A stretch of DNA of 64,000 nt. It comes from Typha latifolia. Taxonomy: Eukaryota; Streptophyta; Magnoliopsida; Poales; Typhaceae. How positions within the stretch are numbered: the stretch's first letter is position 1; every line of letters starts with the position of its first letter. Made by a program: the position numbers and the translations under genes. The DNA is taken from NCBI GenBank assembly GCA_019914945.1, contig CM034110.1, forward strand, positions 6,589,808 to 6,653,807. The letters run 5' to 3'. Below, one piece after another: positions 27,230-39,500 of this stretch. Below the pieces are notes generated by a model. The model searched no databases and was not told the DNA's origin. It saw only the letters and a list, made by a program, of their open reading frames with translations.

Positions 27230-29110
27230 ATAATCGTTACAAAATTGAGAGAGTTTTAATTTATCTAAGATTGGGTGTTTCTTAATGCAGCTATGATTGA
27301 TTTATTTTCTTAGTATTTTGTAATGCACCTTCTTGGAATCGCATCTGATTATTCTCCTCTGTTTATTAATCTCGAAAATTTTGAAAAATTACAAAAGGGC
27401 TCATTTTGTTTTAAGTGGTTTTTGTGTGGATACCCTAAGGCTAAGGACATCATGAGCAATGCTTGGTCCTCGCATTGTACTGCCTAGAGTAGTTGCCCTC
27501 AGGATAGATGTTAAAATTATATTGTTTTGATGCAAAACTTCTTACCTAGTGGAATATACATAGCCTCGAGCTTCTTGCTTGAGGTTAATTTAGCTAAGGT
27601 GAGGTATTAGATTGCGGATTTGGAATCGGGAGAGGCCCTGCATCTCCTCGGGGAGGCTGAGAGTCGCTTTTTAGCTAATTTGAACCGTCGTTGCATTGCC
27701 TTGCATGCTTAGATAATTTAACCTAAAATGACAGAAAAAGGGTAGAGTCAATTGGATCCAGGATGGGAACATTTAAACACTAAGTTTTTCTAGTTATTTG
27801 CTAAAATTAGAAATCAAAGGAATTTTATTTGATCTTTAAACATGGACAATGGTGTTTCTTTTACCTGCCTGCTCTTGTTAATTTTAAGGAAAATTTGCAT
27901 ATAACACTTTAATTTTTAATGTGTGGTTTACGCTCTATATTTTTATTATTTGCAAATCGAATTCTATGATTTAGTAAATATATGCAGAAACATCTTGGGT
28001 TAATTTGAACTAGTACTGTGAGAATATTATATTAAATAGAATTATTTTATTTTTAAAATGGCTAAAATGCCCCTAGTATGACTTAGTTGATGGTACTTTT
28101 ATAATTATTTTAGCATAGTTAATTTAACTCAGATGTTTGATTAAGTTCAACTAAGAATTTAACAGCAAAATATTTTCTGCATGTATTTACTAAATTATAG
28201 GGCTCAATTTGTAAACGGTAAAAATATAGGGTGTAAACTATAAATTCACTAAAAGATAAGGTGTTATATGCAAGTTTTTCTATTCTTTAATTGAATCTGT
28301 GGTGTCAGACGATGTTGTGACTAGTAACGGTGAATTGTGGCTCAATATCTCTTTGATTGATGTCTCTAACCATGATGATATCCTTCGGCCTTTTTCTGAT
28401 ACTAAAGTTAGGTCGGTCGTGGTCTATGCCAGTGGATAAAGTTCTTCGTTTGGATAGTTTTTAACACTTAATCATATTACCTAAAACATAGCTAGAGAGT
28501 ATTATCCCATTTTAGAATAAGGGATCATGAGGACACACTTAATCGTATTGACAAAAAATTGGCTGACTGAAAGAAGTCAAACTTAACCTAGGCCAGTTAG
28601 CCGCCTGACTCTAATAAACTCCGAGTTAAACCCGATTCTATTACATCATTTTTCTTCTACTTTGACCCCCTAAGCCATAGTGGATAGGACTAGTAAGGTG
28701 GCTGGGCAGTTCCTTTGAGATAAGGGCAAGGGTAAAAGAGAACTCCACCTTATTAATTGGACCCTATCACTAAGCCTAAAAACCAAGGGCTCCTTAGCCA
28801 TAAAAATTTTGAGATCTGCCCGTTTGTCTCTCATGTCCAAGAGGGCCTTGAAGATTCTAAATCATCATGGTAATTGTGGACTTAGCTAGTTCAAGCCAAG
28901 TATAGGGACAAGAGGACATCTACCCTAGAAAAACTTTGCAACACACCCGGTAGAGATACTTTGAAATTGTTAAAAGTGTCAAGACCACCTCCATCTCCAA
29001 TGGTCCGTGGATTGACTACATTTATATTGCTAAAGGACATCTACCTTTAAGAATATGAAGTTAGTTAGCAGGGTTCATAAAGTTTCTGAATTGATCTGCA
29101 AAAGATTTAG
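27230..29110 (+). mobile_element. Degenerate LINE (L1-type non-LTR retrotransposon)
   Basis: Broken plus-strand frames show the usual plant L1 order between endonuclease and reverse transcriptase. There is an SDYSPLFIN-like patch near 27340, CFKWFLCGYPKAKD near 27405, then a coiled stretch ALHLLGEAESRFLANLNRR near 27640. VNWIQDGN with a KFF-like remnant follows near 27750, the conserved W-x-GD-x-NTKFFH motif. Frameshifts and stops are frequent, so it is long dead. The limits are approximate. Confidence 0.5.
27888..28280. mobile_element. Fold-back MITE nested in the LINE
   Basis: The left end GGAAAATTTGCATATAACAC pairs with the right end GTTATATGCAAGTTTTTC. Pairing continues inward: TTTAGTAAATATATGCAG at about 27970 against CTGCATGTATTTACTAAA at about 28176. 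No convincing target duplication was found. Confidence 0.75.
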
Positions 29111-30371
29111 AATGAAACATGTATTTCTAACTTTTTTGATCATATTCTAAGTGAAAGGATTTTCGCTATATACCTCACATTTAGTGGACTCGATGATCTG
29201 TCACTTGGGCATAATATGTCTAACATATATGACTTTGGGTATTGCTATCTCTAATTCGGTTCATAATATGTTGAACAATATTGAACCCTTAGATTCCACT
29301 GTTTGGAAAGGTTGGAAAGCAATCTAACAGTCGACGGTCCCTTCTAAAATTAAAAATTTTCCTCTGAAAGCTAGCCTGAAAATTATCACCTACGAGAAAT
29401 AATAATAATTTGGATGGCAATCGTATGTATCAATATTTAAAGTGTGGATTCTATGTGCAACCCCATGTTGTTAGGTTTATTAGGTAACCATTGCACTGCA
29501 GTGGTTAAGACATGTGAAGAATGTGGAGTTGAATTACAACGTGAGATTAGTTTTTAACGGCTCTGATTGAACTAGGATAAACATATTCCAAATTATTTTA
29601 TATTTTAAATAAAAGATAGATGTCACAAGATTCAAATTCCACACTTAGAAGAGAATGTATCCTTGGCTTGGCTCTGCTCGATCTGATCATCATCCTATCT
29701 CAAGATTAATAAGGGTGTTTAGGTAGTGGCCTGACTCAATAACTCGACCTAATTATTGACTCATTGGTGCGGTGGCGTAGAAAAGCAGCAAGACAGTTTG
29801 GGGCTTAGTATTTTAGCTAAACAGCTTAGTATATTGGCTAAGCAGAATTATTTAGCTCGAAAACTTAATCGAGCTTTCAACTCGGCTCAAATTAACTTGG
29901 AACATATATTATAGAAATTTAGTTCTACTTATTTATTTATAGTTGTTCTAGCATAGCACAGATGGTTAGAAATCCAACTTATTATAGTTTATCAAGATAG
30001 TGTGTTATTTGTTTTTAAATGAAGTTTCACTTTAGTCTCACATCGAAAACTAACAAACTTAAAATAAAAATAAAAAAATTGGATGAATGATTAGCTATCT
30101 AATTAGACCAAAAAAAAAAAGGAAAAATGGAAATAAAAAGAAATAAAATAAAAGAGTAGATAGAGAAGAGAGGAACAAAGGTACTAGCAAATTAAATGTT
30201 GCTTTTTTATTCATAATAATTTAACTTGATCTCCACCCTAAACCCCCTTCTGAGTTGTAAGGCATTGATCATAAATTACAAATTATCTGATACTAAAGAA
30301 TAGTATATAAGGGTCTTTTGCTTGGTAGTAATAATTTTGTAAGAATATCTCGCAATTAAGGTATATAAGAG

Positions 30372-31013
30372 TTATATTCTCAGCCCGTCGACTTTTACCG
30401 AGATCGAGTGGGTCAACTCTCCAATTTGAAGGTTGTGGTCACCGATTGGGATTCTTCGGATCCCATCCACACTCGCGAAGCTGAGATCCTTACATACGTC
30501 TATTTTTATTATCACTCTAATCTGCCGTCCGGCAACCACGTAGACCTTTTTGAACGCCACAAGCTGCTTAGTTGGCGCTGAGTGCCCAACCGGCGGGCTA
30601 GAGTAGACTAGCACGGTGTGGGTCCCATCACGACGGCCGAGGTTTTTGACGTCCACGTGGACGAGGATGTGGAGGCCATCACACTGTGCGTGGATGACCG
30701 GAACCGTTCGATTTAACTCAATCAAGTTAACGTAGTTGGCTCGGAGGCTGTTGCTGATCGGGATTGCAAACTCGGCAGGGACTCGACGAGCCAAGGAGTG
30801 GGAGAACGTGGTGTAGCTAAGCCCATGACCAAAAGGATATACTACTGGGCCAGTATAGAATCGATACGAACGGCCTGGATAATTTTTAGACGGGTCTGCA
30901 CGCATGGCCATGGTGGTCATAGGAACTTTTTCCACGTACTCTTCAGGATACCATGTCACTGGCAACTTACCACCTACGAGAAATAATAATAATAATAATT
31001 TTATTACTATTAC

Positions 31014-31052
<39 letters not shown>

Positions 31053-34000
31053 GTCGAGGTACTTCAATGAAAATAATGATATCATAACATAATTTTTTAT
31101 ACGCACCAGGGTTGTAGGCACCAAAGATAACGTCGGCGATCGCTGCACCTCCGGCCTGGCCCGGATAACCGACCCAAAGAATCATACGGTTGTTCTCCGC
31201 GAATGAAACATCAACTGGCCCACCACACATGAGGACCAAGACGGTGGGACCCTGCGAAGCCGCCGCCACCTTTAACACGAGCTCCTGCTGTCTGCCAGGA
31301 AGGAGGAGGCTTTCTCGATCTCTCCCCTCCGCCTCGATTGATTGATCGAGCCCGACGACCATGATTGTCGCGTCAGCTTGGCGGGCCGCATCCACGGCCG
31401 CGTCGATAGGTTGGTCGTCGCCGGTGCAAGCCACGTTGGTGCAGCCCATCTGGTGAATAGTCTTCGCATACCTTCCAATCCCTTGGAGAGGACTTGTATA
31501 TCCACAAGGAACACCTATATACATATAAGGCTTATGTTAGTATGCTTACTACAAACTCAGATCAATTGGGCCTTGGTCCAAAGGGACAGGCATTACCGGC
31601 ATAATTCCCTATCATTGTGACAGTGGCATCCGAGTTCGGACCAATAACGGCGACGGTGTGGAGGTTAGCAGTGGAGAGTGGCAAAGCTCCTCTTTTATTG
31701 TTCTTGAGGAGGACAATTCCTTGGCGAGCTGCCTCAGCGGCCAGCTCTTGATGGGCGGAGCTACAAACATCATTTGGGCCGAGATCTCCGAAGTGCTGTT
31801 CCGATGGCTCGCCATCGTACATCCCTAGTCTCATTTGGACGGCAACCGTATGCGTCACCGCCGCGTCGATATCACCATCACTGACTTTCCCTTTTTGCAC
31901 CGCACTCCCGGTGTGCTGCGCCAAGAAAGATCCGCAGTCTAGATCCAAGCCTACATAAAGCCCAAATTAAGAATAGGTTCATGGAATATAACGCTTTATA
32001 TGATCATATCATGTTCTACTGTTATTTTGACGATTGTACGAATGAGGTCATGAAAAATACCCTTAAGGCAGCTTCTAATGTAAGAAAACAAAAGTATTTT
32101 AAAATATGAACTTAGTGTACCAAACAAAATATACTTTTTCCTAGACATTGTTAATCTGAAAATCACTGAAATATATTTTTTTAATTTTCACTGAGGATAC
32201 CTGCTTTGAGTGTGTCTGCCGCTGCATCTTCCGGGTTGGAAGTGTAATGCTGATTATTGTAGAGAACATCAACCGAATCACAATCTGAGACTATGTACCT
32301 GCAGGAATTAATAGAGAAATCGTATTCATCTGTCTCTCTTTTTCTTTTCTTCTTTTTTTTATCACATTAAATTAAATTTCCTACTAAAGAATTTAAAGAA
32401 TTGTATCGAAATATCCCAATTAGACCAGCATAATACGAGCCTACGCTTACCCATTGAGCCCCCATTGACCGCGAATTGTGTTCCGTAGATGGTTTGGGTC
32501 GGCGCAGCTGGGAATGCCGTTGACTTGGTTGTAGGAGCACATGATGCTCGCTGACTTGCCTTCCACCACGCAAGCCTTGAATGGGACGTTGAAGGTCTCC
32601 TCCAAATCTTGCTTGCTCACCTATGAAATCAAAAATAAGCCATAAAAGAAGGGAATTTTCATAAAACAACCCAAATTTCTCGATACTTAGAATGCTAGAA
32701 CTAATCCAATGCACGTGAAAATTAACGTAGAGAAGATTGAATACCACGGCGTTGAAGTGGAAGCGGTCGACGCCTTTCCAGTTGTCGAGATCGTAGGCGG
32801 TGTAGTGCTTGCAGCAGGCGGCGAGCTTGAGGCGGTTGTGGCCGTAGGGCTGCTGGAGGCCGCGGACGTACTCGGCGGCGTAGCGACCGGAGACGGTGGG
32901 GTCTTCGCCGGGGGTCTCCTGGCCGCGGCCCCACCGTGGGTCTCTGAACACGTTCACGTTCGGGCTCCACATCGTCAGCCCGGCCTGGCCACCGTTGTAC
33001 ATCGCCCGCGCCTCATCGGACACAGCCTGCAACCATGTCCGTTAGCCATCGGCAATAAAGAAACGGGTAACCTAAAAAGGACTTTGTCGATCGCAAATTT
33101 GCTCGGCCCATCGCTTTATTCTCCTCCTCATTCTACGTATCAAGTTATGATCGACGTCTCAGTGTTTGAATTAAATAAAAGTACATTCCTATAAGCATTC
33201 CATAAAAGTAAAAAATAAAAAACACTGCTACGCCAAATATGAAGTGCCATGTAGCATTTCTGAATCATTCTTGGACACTAGTAGAAGGTAAGAAATTTTG
33301 ACATGCATCTTAAAACCAAACTCAAGAAAAACGTTTAAACTATTAAATACTGAGAAGAAAGTTTGCAAGCAAAGCTGATCGGACGACCGCGTGGGCCCCA
33401 TGGAGATTGGACGTGTTGAAGAGCAGATTATAAGATGTCCGATAAGGAACTCTTATCGAGGAAAAAGAGGGTATATTATCCGGACAGGATACGACATATT
33501 CCAATTTTACAACCCCTTCCCTCCAATCAAAACAAGGGATCAAGAGACATTACCCTAGCAAACGTCAATTCATTCCGTCGTCAATCTCTCACTAGTCACT
33601 AATGATGGACGGTCGTATGAATGCACGACAAAGGACTCCTTGAATTACCATGAATTTGTTCAGTAATTGATAGATTAGGGCTTTTTTATCTAGAATGCAT
33701 CATATTAACGGTCTAGAGTTGACTATTTGAAAAATGCATGCCTACAACCATCTCCTTCTCACTATAAGTTTTTTTTTTAATAGCAAATATGGCGTGCATG
33801 TTATCTTATTGATATGTACTTCTCTAGCTAGTAAGAAAAAGCACATCATTCGATCATACGGTGATTTGTAAGTTCTTGACCGATCAGTTTTCAATTCTTT
33901 TTTATCAATAACTTAAACCCTAAATTTAATATAAAAAAATTAATTTATTATAATCCTAAGTAAAATGTTTAACTTTTAAATATTTTACCATGTAAAAGGC

Positions 34001-35369
34001 CGATCTGATCAGCATTTTCATTGAAGAAAAAATAATATACATTTTAGCGATTTAATATAAAAAAAGGACACACATAAACGCTGAAAAGTTAAAACATTTT
34101 ATTGTTAAAAACACTATGGGAGAAACATATAGATAAAAATATATTAAAAAATTTATAACGTCGTAACTTTGTACTCAGTTATCTATTTTAATCATAAAAT
34201 ATGTTGTTGTGAAGACATGGAAGAGTTCTATAAGTTGGAACGACGAATTGATTCTCCAAAACCAATAATACTTAGAATCGCCAAAAAATGATCGTAGCTC
34301 CTCCAAATTTTATTCTAATATTTTGTAAAAATTCTTTCAGATAACACGCTTAACTCTTCAGCATTTTTTAAATATAAAACGCCAAAGAGTTGAGCGGTTA
34401 ATTTATAAAATAAATATTTTGGTATTTTTATTTAAAGATAAAATGCTGAAGAGTTTAACGTTTTACCTTGAGTTATTGTGTAGTAAACTCATTTTGGTAT
34501 TTAAGTTTGAGTGATAGACTGATAGTCTATTTAAGTAAATAAAATTTAAAAAATATTTAGTTTGGTCAAAAACTCGTGATTTGTTTCTATTTACAGTCGG
34601 ATAAAGTAGTTATTACCGCCATAACTATTAATACGTAAATAATAATATAGTTTTGTTCAAGAATGTCCTCCCATTGGGTGCGTCCTTTTATCACGTATTA
34701 TATCTCTCGGGATAATAAAAAGAAGTGATGATATTCTTACCCCTCGTACTATTAGTTTCATGACCTCTGCTACTGCTGAAAGCCTGAGACACTACTCTAC
34801 CACCAGAAATCTGGGAGTGTAAATAGGTCCAAGTTTATAACTGACAGATCTCTACATCACTGAGGAGGCGATTCTTCAATATCGCCGCTCGTTTTGTTCG
34901 TTCGATTATAGCCCATGTCCTACTGAAGAGAGAAGGAATGAAAGGATAGAGTATATAGGCTTACAATTCCGATGATCTCCCAGAGCGAGGCATTGAAGGA
35001 GGCGGCCGAGGAGATGACCTGGGGGAAGCTGGTAGCGCTGGGGAAGGCGCCGCCGAACCGGACAGCCGGTCCGACGTTGGAGACGCCATGGAGCGCCTCG
35101 GACCACCACTCGTACCCCGCGATCCCGAGGCGCGGCACGCCGGCGGCTTTGTTGACGAGCATCTGGATCTTCTCCTCCCTCGTCAGCCTCCCCACCAGAT
35201 CCCGAACCCTAGCCCGGATCGGGAGGCTCGTCCCGCAGAAGGGGAGCGACACTGCCGGAGATTCGGGGGCGCACGCGAATGCCGGGCGGGAGGCGGCGGC
35301 GGAGGAGGAGGAGATGAATAGGAGGAGGAAATGGAGATGGAGGAGGAGGAGGAGGGTGGATTTGGCCAT
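30372..35369 (-). CDS. GH3 beta-xylosidase / alpha-L-arabinofuranosidase, BXL1/2-like (copy A)
   Basis: Secreted cell-wall glycosidase that removes xylose or arabinose from xylan, arabinan and pectin side chains. Seven exons: 34965-35369, 32745-33026, 32451-32620, 32201-32298, 31597-31950, 31107-31514, 30372-30973; 772 aa against about 774 in Arabidopsis BXL1. A signal peptide (about 1-26) precedes the GH3 N-terminal barrel with [38 protein letters not shown] and nucleophile D291 in IVSDCDS. The C-terminal domain has [13 protein letters not shown] (putative acid/base Glu) and GYPGQAGG. The fibronectin III-like end carries [10 protein letters not shown] and [13 protein letters not shown] is chosen as start because copy B begins there; an ATG nine codons upstream exists only in this copy. 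Odd points: three residues are missing at about 546 in the conserved FAEN-to-ILW stretch, six are missing before NRLKLAACC, and D296 replaces the Gly seen in copy B. It may be an impaired or divergent paralogue. Confidence 0.92.
30982..31051. repeat. (AAT)6 followed by (ATT)n, self-complementary microsatellite in BXL-A intron 6
   Basis: Six AAT units (30982-30999) are followed by an ATT/ACT-rich run to 31051. It occupies over half of the 133-bp intron, starting about 9 bp from the acceptor, and the two arms can pair. Confidence 0.9.
33870..34575. mobile_element. MITE-like insertion in BXL-A intron 1
   Basis: The left end AGTTCTTGACCGATCAG is an imperfect inverse of the right end GTTTGGTCAAAAACTCG. 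The segment is missing from the matching intron of copy B, where the flanking words (GCAAATATGGCG; GATATTCTTAC) lie close together near 41690-41770. The same ends occur in the element at 53309-53688. Confidence 0.55.
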
Positions 35370-35434
35370 TTGGAATTTAGAGGTGGAGAGGAGCAAGGAG
35401 AGTAGCGTGGAGATGGCAATGGATAATGGTGGGA

Positions 35435-35442
35435 TATAAATA
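35435..35442 (-). promoter_or_regulatory. TATA box of BXL copy A
   Basis: TATTTATA on the minus strand, 66-73 bp upstream of the ATG and in the same context (CCTCCCTATTTATA) as in copy B. It implies a leader of about 35-45 nt. Confidence 0.75.
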
Positions 35443-35538
35443 GGGAGGGAGGAATTGGGGGTGGGAGGGCGTTGGAATTAAACTAATTAAAGCCAATTTG
35501 GTTGCGGCTGAAGAAAAAAAAATAGAATAAAAATAAAA

Positions 35539-35917
35539 GGGAATTTTAGGAATCACACCTAATATTTTATCTATTTTATTATACACACTATATTTTTGAT
35601 GATTTTATAATCCAACTCTTACGTTTTTTTCCTTATAATTCTCATTTAATACACTATGTTAATTTAAACAGTACCAGCAAAGATATATTTTATTATAATA
35701 TATAAAATAATTTATAAATATCTAAATTATCTATATCTTAGAGGAGGAAAATAATGGGAATGGTATTTTAGTAATTTAGTTGATATCAATTAGTCAAAAT
35801 AATATCGGGGTGTTAAACGAGAATTACAAAGAAAAATGAGTCAAGTTATAAAATCGTCAAAAATAGAATGTGAATCACAAAATAGATTAAATGTAGGGTG
35901 TGATTTATAAAACATTC
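35539..35917. mobile_element. Mutator-like MITE upstream of BXL copy A
   Basis: A 379-bp fold-back element whose arms AATCACACC and GGTGTGATT extend inward (TTTTTGATGATTTTATAA against TTATAAAATCGTCAAAAA). It is flanked by 9-bp direct repeats AAAATAAAA at 35530-35538 and 35918-35926. It lies about 100 bp beyond the TATA box and is missing from the matching place of copy B (about 42975-43035). Confidence 0.82.
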
Positions 35918-36575
35918 AAAATAAAATAACAAATTATAGGGATAATATTATCCTAGTTTCTTTTTATAGTGTTTTGGTTGAAAAATAAGGATAACTATAA
36001 TCCTATACTTGATAAAATTAGTATTTAGTTGTGACAGTGCGTATGGAATAAAACGATTTTGACTCCCAATTATATGGATTTATTTTCATATTTCTATTAC
36101 TAAGACTTAGCCAATGGCTTCCTAACTTGGGCCGGGTTTAGTGACGTATTTTGCAACTGTAATAGTTAATTACTATAATCTTCTAGCTTGGGGAAAAATA
36201 TGGTTATGATCAAATAAAATTAGGAATATTTTAGTAATTTTTCTTTAAGATAGATTAACTATTGGATTGAGGTGTACGTGAAGGATTTAATTCTTTCTTA
36301 ATTTCCAAGATATTCATACAGATTAAGATAAAAAATACAAGAGTATATAAGAGAGAGGGGAACAGAAGAGAAGCAAAATATACTACCCAAACAAAATGTT
36401 GTTTTTTTTTATAACAATTTGATTCGATCTCTGCCCTAAACCCTTTCAGGACTGTAGGGCATAAATCATAAATTACAATTATTTGATATGAAAGAATGAT
36501 ACAATTCTTTCCTTTGATCCTTTACTTGTAGCAACAATTTCTAAGAATATCTCCCTATAATAAGATATATAAAAG

Positions 36576-39500
36576 TTATACCCTCAGCCCCTCAGCCCTT
36601 AGCGAGATCGAGTGCGTCAACTCACCGATTTGAAGGCTGTGATCGCCGATCGGGATCCTTCGGATCCCCTCCACACTCGCAAAGCTGAGATCCCTACATA
36701 CGTCTATTCCCATTATAACTCTAACCTGTGATCCTGCCGCAACGTGGACCTTCTCGAATGCTACAAGCTGCTTAGCCGGCGCTGAGTGCCCAATCGGCGG
36801 GCTAGAGTAGACAAGCACGGTGTGGGTTCCGTCGCGCTCCCCGACGTTCTTAACGTCTACGTGGATAGGGACGTGAAGGCCATCGCACCGTGTGTGGGTG
36901 ACGCGAACCGTCCGATTCGACTCGGCTGAGTTGATGTAGTCGGCTCGGCGGCGACCGTTGACTGGGACGGCAAACTCAACCGGGGCTCGAGCCAAGGAGT
37001 GGGAGAATGTGGTGTAGCTAAGCCCGTGACCAAAAGGATATACTACTGGGCCAGTGTAGAATCGATACGACCGGCCTGGATAACTTTTAGACGAGTCAGC
37101 ACGCATGGCCATGGTGGTCATGGGAACTTTCTCCACATAGTCCTCAGGGTACCATGTCACTGGTAGCTTTCCACCTACAAGGAATCAGAAGTTTGTGATT
37201 AATTTGAGTCGATTTAGTGGAAATAAATGATACGGTGGTATAGTTTGGATACATACCGGGGTTGTATGCACCAAATATAACGTCTGCAATCGCGGCGCCT
37301 CCGGCCTGACCTGGATACCCGGCCCAAAGAATGGCCTTGATCTTGCGATCATTCTCCGCGAATGTAACATCGATCGGCCCACCACACAAGAGGACCAAAA
37401 TGGTCGGACCTTGAGAAGCCGCCGCCACCTTTAAGACGAGCTCCTGCTGACGACCAGGGAGGAGGAGACTTTCACGATCCCTCATCTCGGCCTCGATGGA
37501 TTGATCGAGCCCGACGACCATGATCGTCGCGTCAGCTTTGCGGGCCGCGTCCACCGCCGCGTCAATGGGTTGGTTTTCGCCGGTGCAAGCCACAGTAGTG
37601 CAGCCCATTTGGTGAATGGTCTTCACATACCTTCCAATCCCTTCAAGAGGACTTGTATATCCACAGGGAACACCTATACACAATATTTATTAAACTTATG
37701 TTAGTATACATTACTGCAAACCCGAGTCAATTAGGCATTGTTGGGCCTTGGTCAAAAAGGTATATTTTTGACGGGCATTACCGGCATAATTTCCTATCAT
37801 CGTGACGGTGGCATCCGAGTTTGGACCAATGACGGCGACAGTGCGGAGGTTAGTGGTGGACAATGGCAGAGCTCGTTTATGGTTTTTGAGGAGGACAATC
37901 CCTTGGCGAGCTGCCTCAACGGCGAGCTCTTGATGGGTCGAGCTGCAAACATCATTTGGGCCGAGATTGCCGAAGGGCTGCTGTGATGGCTCGCCATCAT
38001 ACATCCCCAGTCTCATTTGGACGGCAACCGTGTGTGTCAACGCTGAGTCGATATCACCATCGGTGGCCTTTCCTTTTTGCACCGCACTCTCGGTGTACTG
38101 CGCCAAGAAAGGTCCGCAGTCCAGATCCAAACCTACATAAGCCTCAAATTAAAAATAGGTTCACAGAATGCAATGCTTCATGTGATCATATAATATTCTA
38201 CTGTTGTTTTCACTGCTAGTGTAACCAATACTAACCAAATTTATGAAATTACCCTTAAAAGATGTTTTTAAAGAAGTTCGAATTTTATAATGGCATGTTA
38301 GGTAGATATATTTTTGAAATAGAAATAAAAGGAAAAAGATGAAGACAAAAGTATTTTTGATATTTTAAAAGATAAACTTAGTGTCCCTGACAGAATATAT
38401 ATTGTACTAAGTACCACTTTATTAGACATTGGTTAGGTTAATTTAACTGGTATAAACGCTGCAGACAAAAAGAAGGGATTAATCACAAAACATACCTGCT
38501 TTAAGTGTGTCTGCCGCTGCATCTTCCGGGTTGGACGTGTAATGTTGATCATTGTAGAGAACACCAACTGAATCACAATCTGAGACGATATACCTACAAG
38601 GAATTAATTGAAAAGATCAAATTCATCTATCTTATTCTTTTTTATCATTTTAAATTTCCAACCAAGTTGTATTGAAATATCCCAGTTAGACCAGTACCCA
38701 TTCAGCCCCCATTGGCCACGAATTGTATTACGTAGAAGGTCCGGGTCAGCGCAGCTGGGAATGCCGTTGACTTGGTTGTAGGAGCACATGATGCTCGCTG
38801 CCTTGCCTTCCACCACGCAAGTCTTGAATGGGACGTTGAAGGTGTCCTCCAAATCTTGCTTGCTCACCTATGAAATCAAAAATAAACCATGAAAGAAGGA
38901 AATTTTTCATCAAGTTTCTCACTATTTAGAATGCTTTATAGAATACCACGGCATTGAAGTGGAAGCGGTCGACGCCTTTCCAGTTGTCGAGATCGTAGGC
39001 GGTGTAGTGCTTGCAGCAGGCGGCGAGCTTGAGGCGGTTGCGGCCGTGGGATCCTTTGCCGCCGTAGGGCTGCTGGAGGCCGCGCACGTATGCGGCGGCG
39101 TAGCGACCGGAGACGGTGGGGTCTTCGCCGGGGGTCTCCTGGCCGCGGCCCCACCGTGGGTCTCTGAACACGTTCACGTTCGGGCTCCACATCGTCAGGC
39201 CCGCCTGGCCACCGTTGTACATAGCCCGCGCCTCATCGGACACAGCCTGCAACCATGTACGTTTGCCATCAGCAACATCAACAACAAAAAGAATTAAGAG
39301 GGAAAGAAATGGAAACTAAAATGAAAAGAATACTAAACTATGAAGTGACATACCCATATAGCATTTCGGAATCATTCTGGACATTACACGAGAAGGCAAA
39401 TCCTATTTCAAATAAAACAGAATTTGACGTAGATCTAAGCGATAATTATACTAAGATCCTCTAAACTATTGCTAAATTCTATATGCACTTGCTCAATCTT

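Larger units (their letters stand above)
26543..30371. other. Intergenic insertion block between TMEM205-like and BXL copy A
   Basis: Positions 26543-26640 are the TMEM205-like leader. 26641-26735 is a segment found again at 36241-36330. 30150-30371 matches the DNA just downstream of BXL copy B. The roughly 3.4 kb between (about 26736-30150) has no counterpart in the second unit and contains a degenerate LINE, a nested fold-back element and other decayed repeats. I see no functional gene. Confidence 0.65.
26641..36240. repeat. Tandem duplication unit 1 (contains BXL copy A)
   Basis: Unit 1 runs from about 100 bp upstream of the TMEM205-like start codon to 36240. It matches unit 2 at its left end (TGAGGTGTAC, GTGAAGGATTTAATTCT, TTAATTTCCAA), through all BXL exons, and into the BXL 5' flank to about 36115. 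It is longer than unit 2 mainly because of later insertions. Confidence 0.75.

Noticed and set aside
30372..31148. Single-exon reading of the BXL-A 3' end with a poly-Ile start
   Set aside because: The poly-Ile part is the microsatellite intron; conserved protein resumes exactly at the splice acceptor at 30973.
32709..33194. 161-codon plus-strand frame opposite BXL-A exon 2
   Set aside because: Antisense shadow of a GC-rich conserved exon; the same shadow appears opposite copy B.
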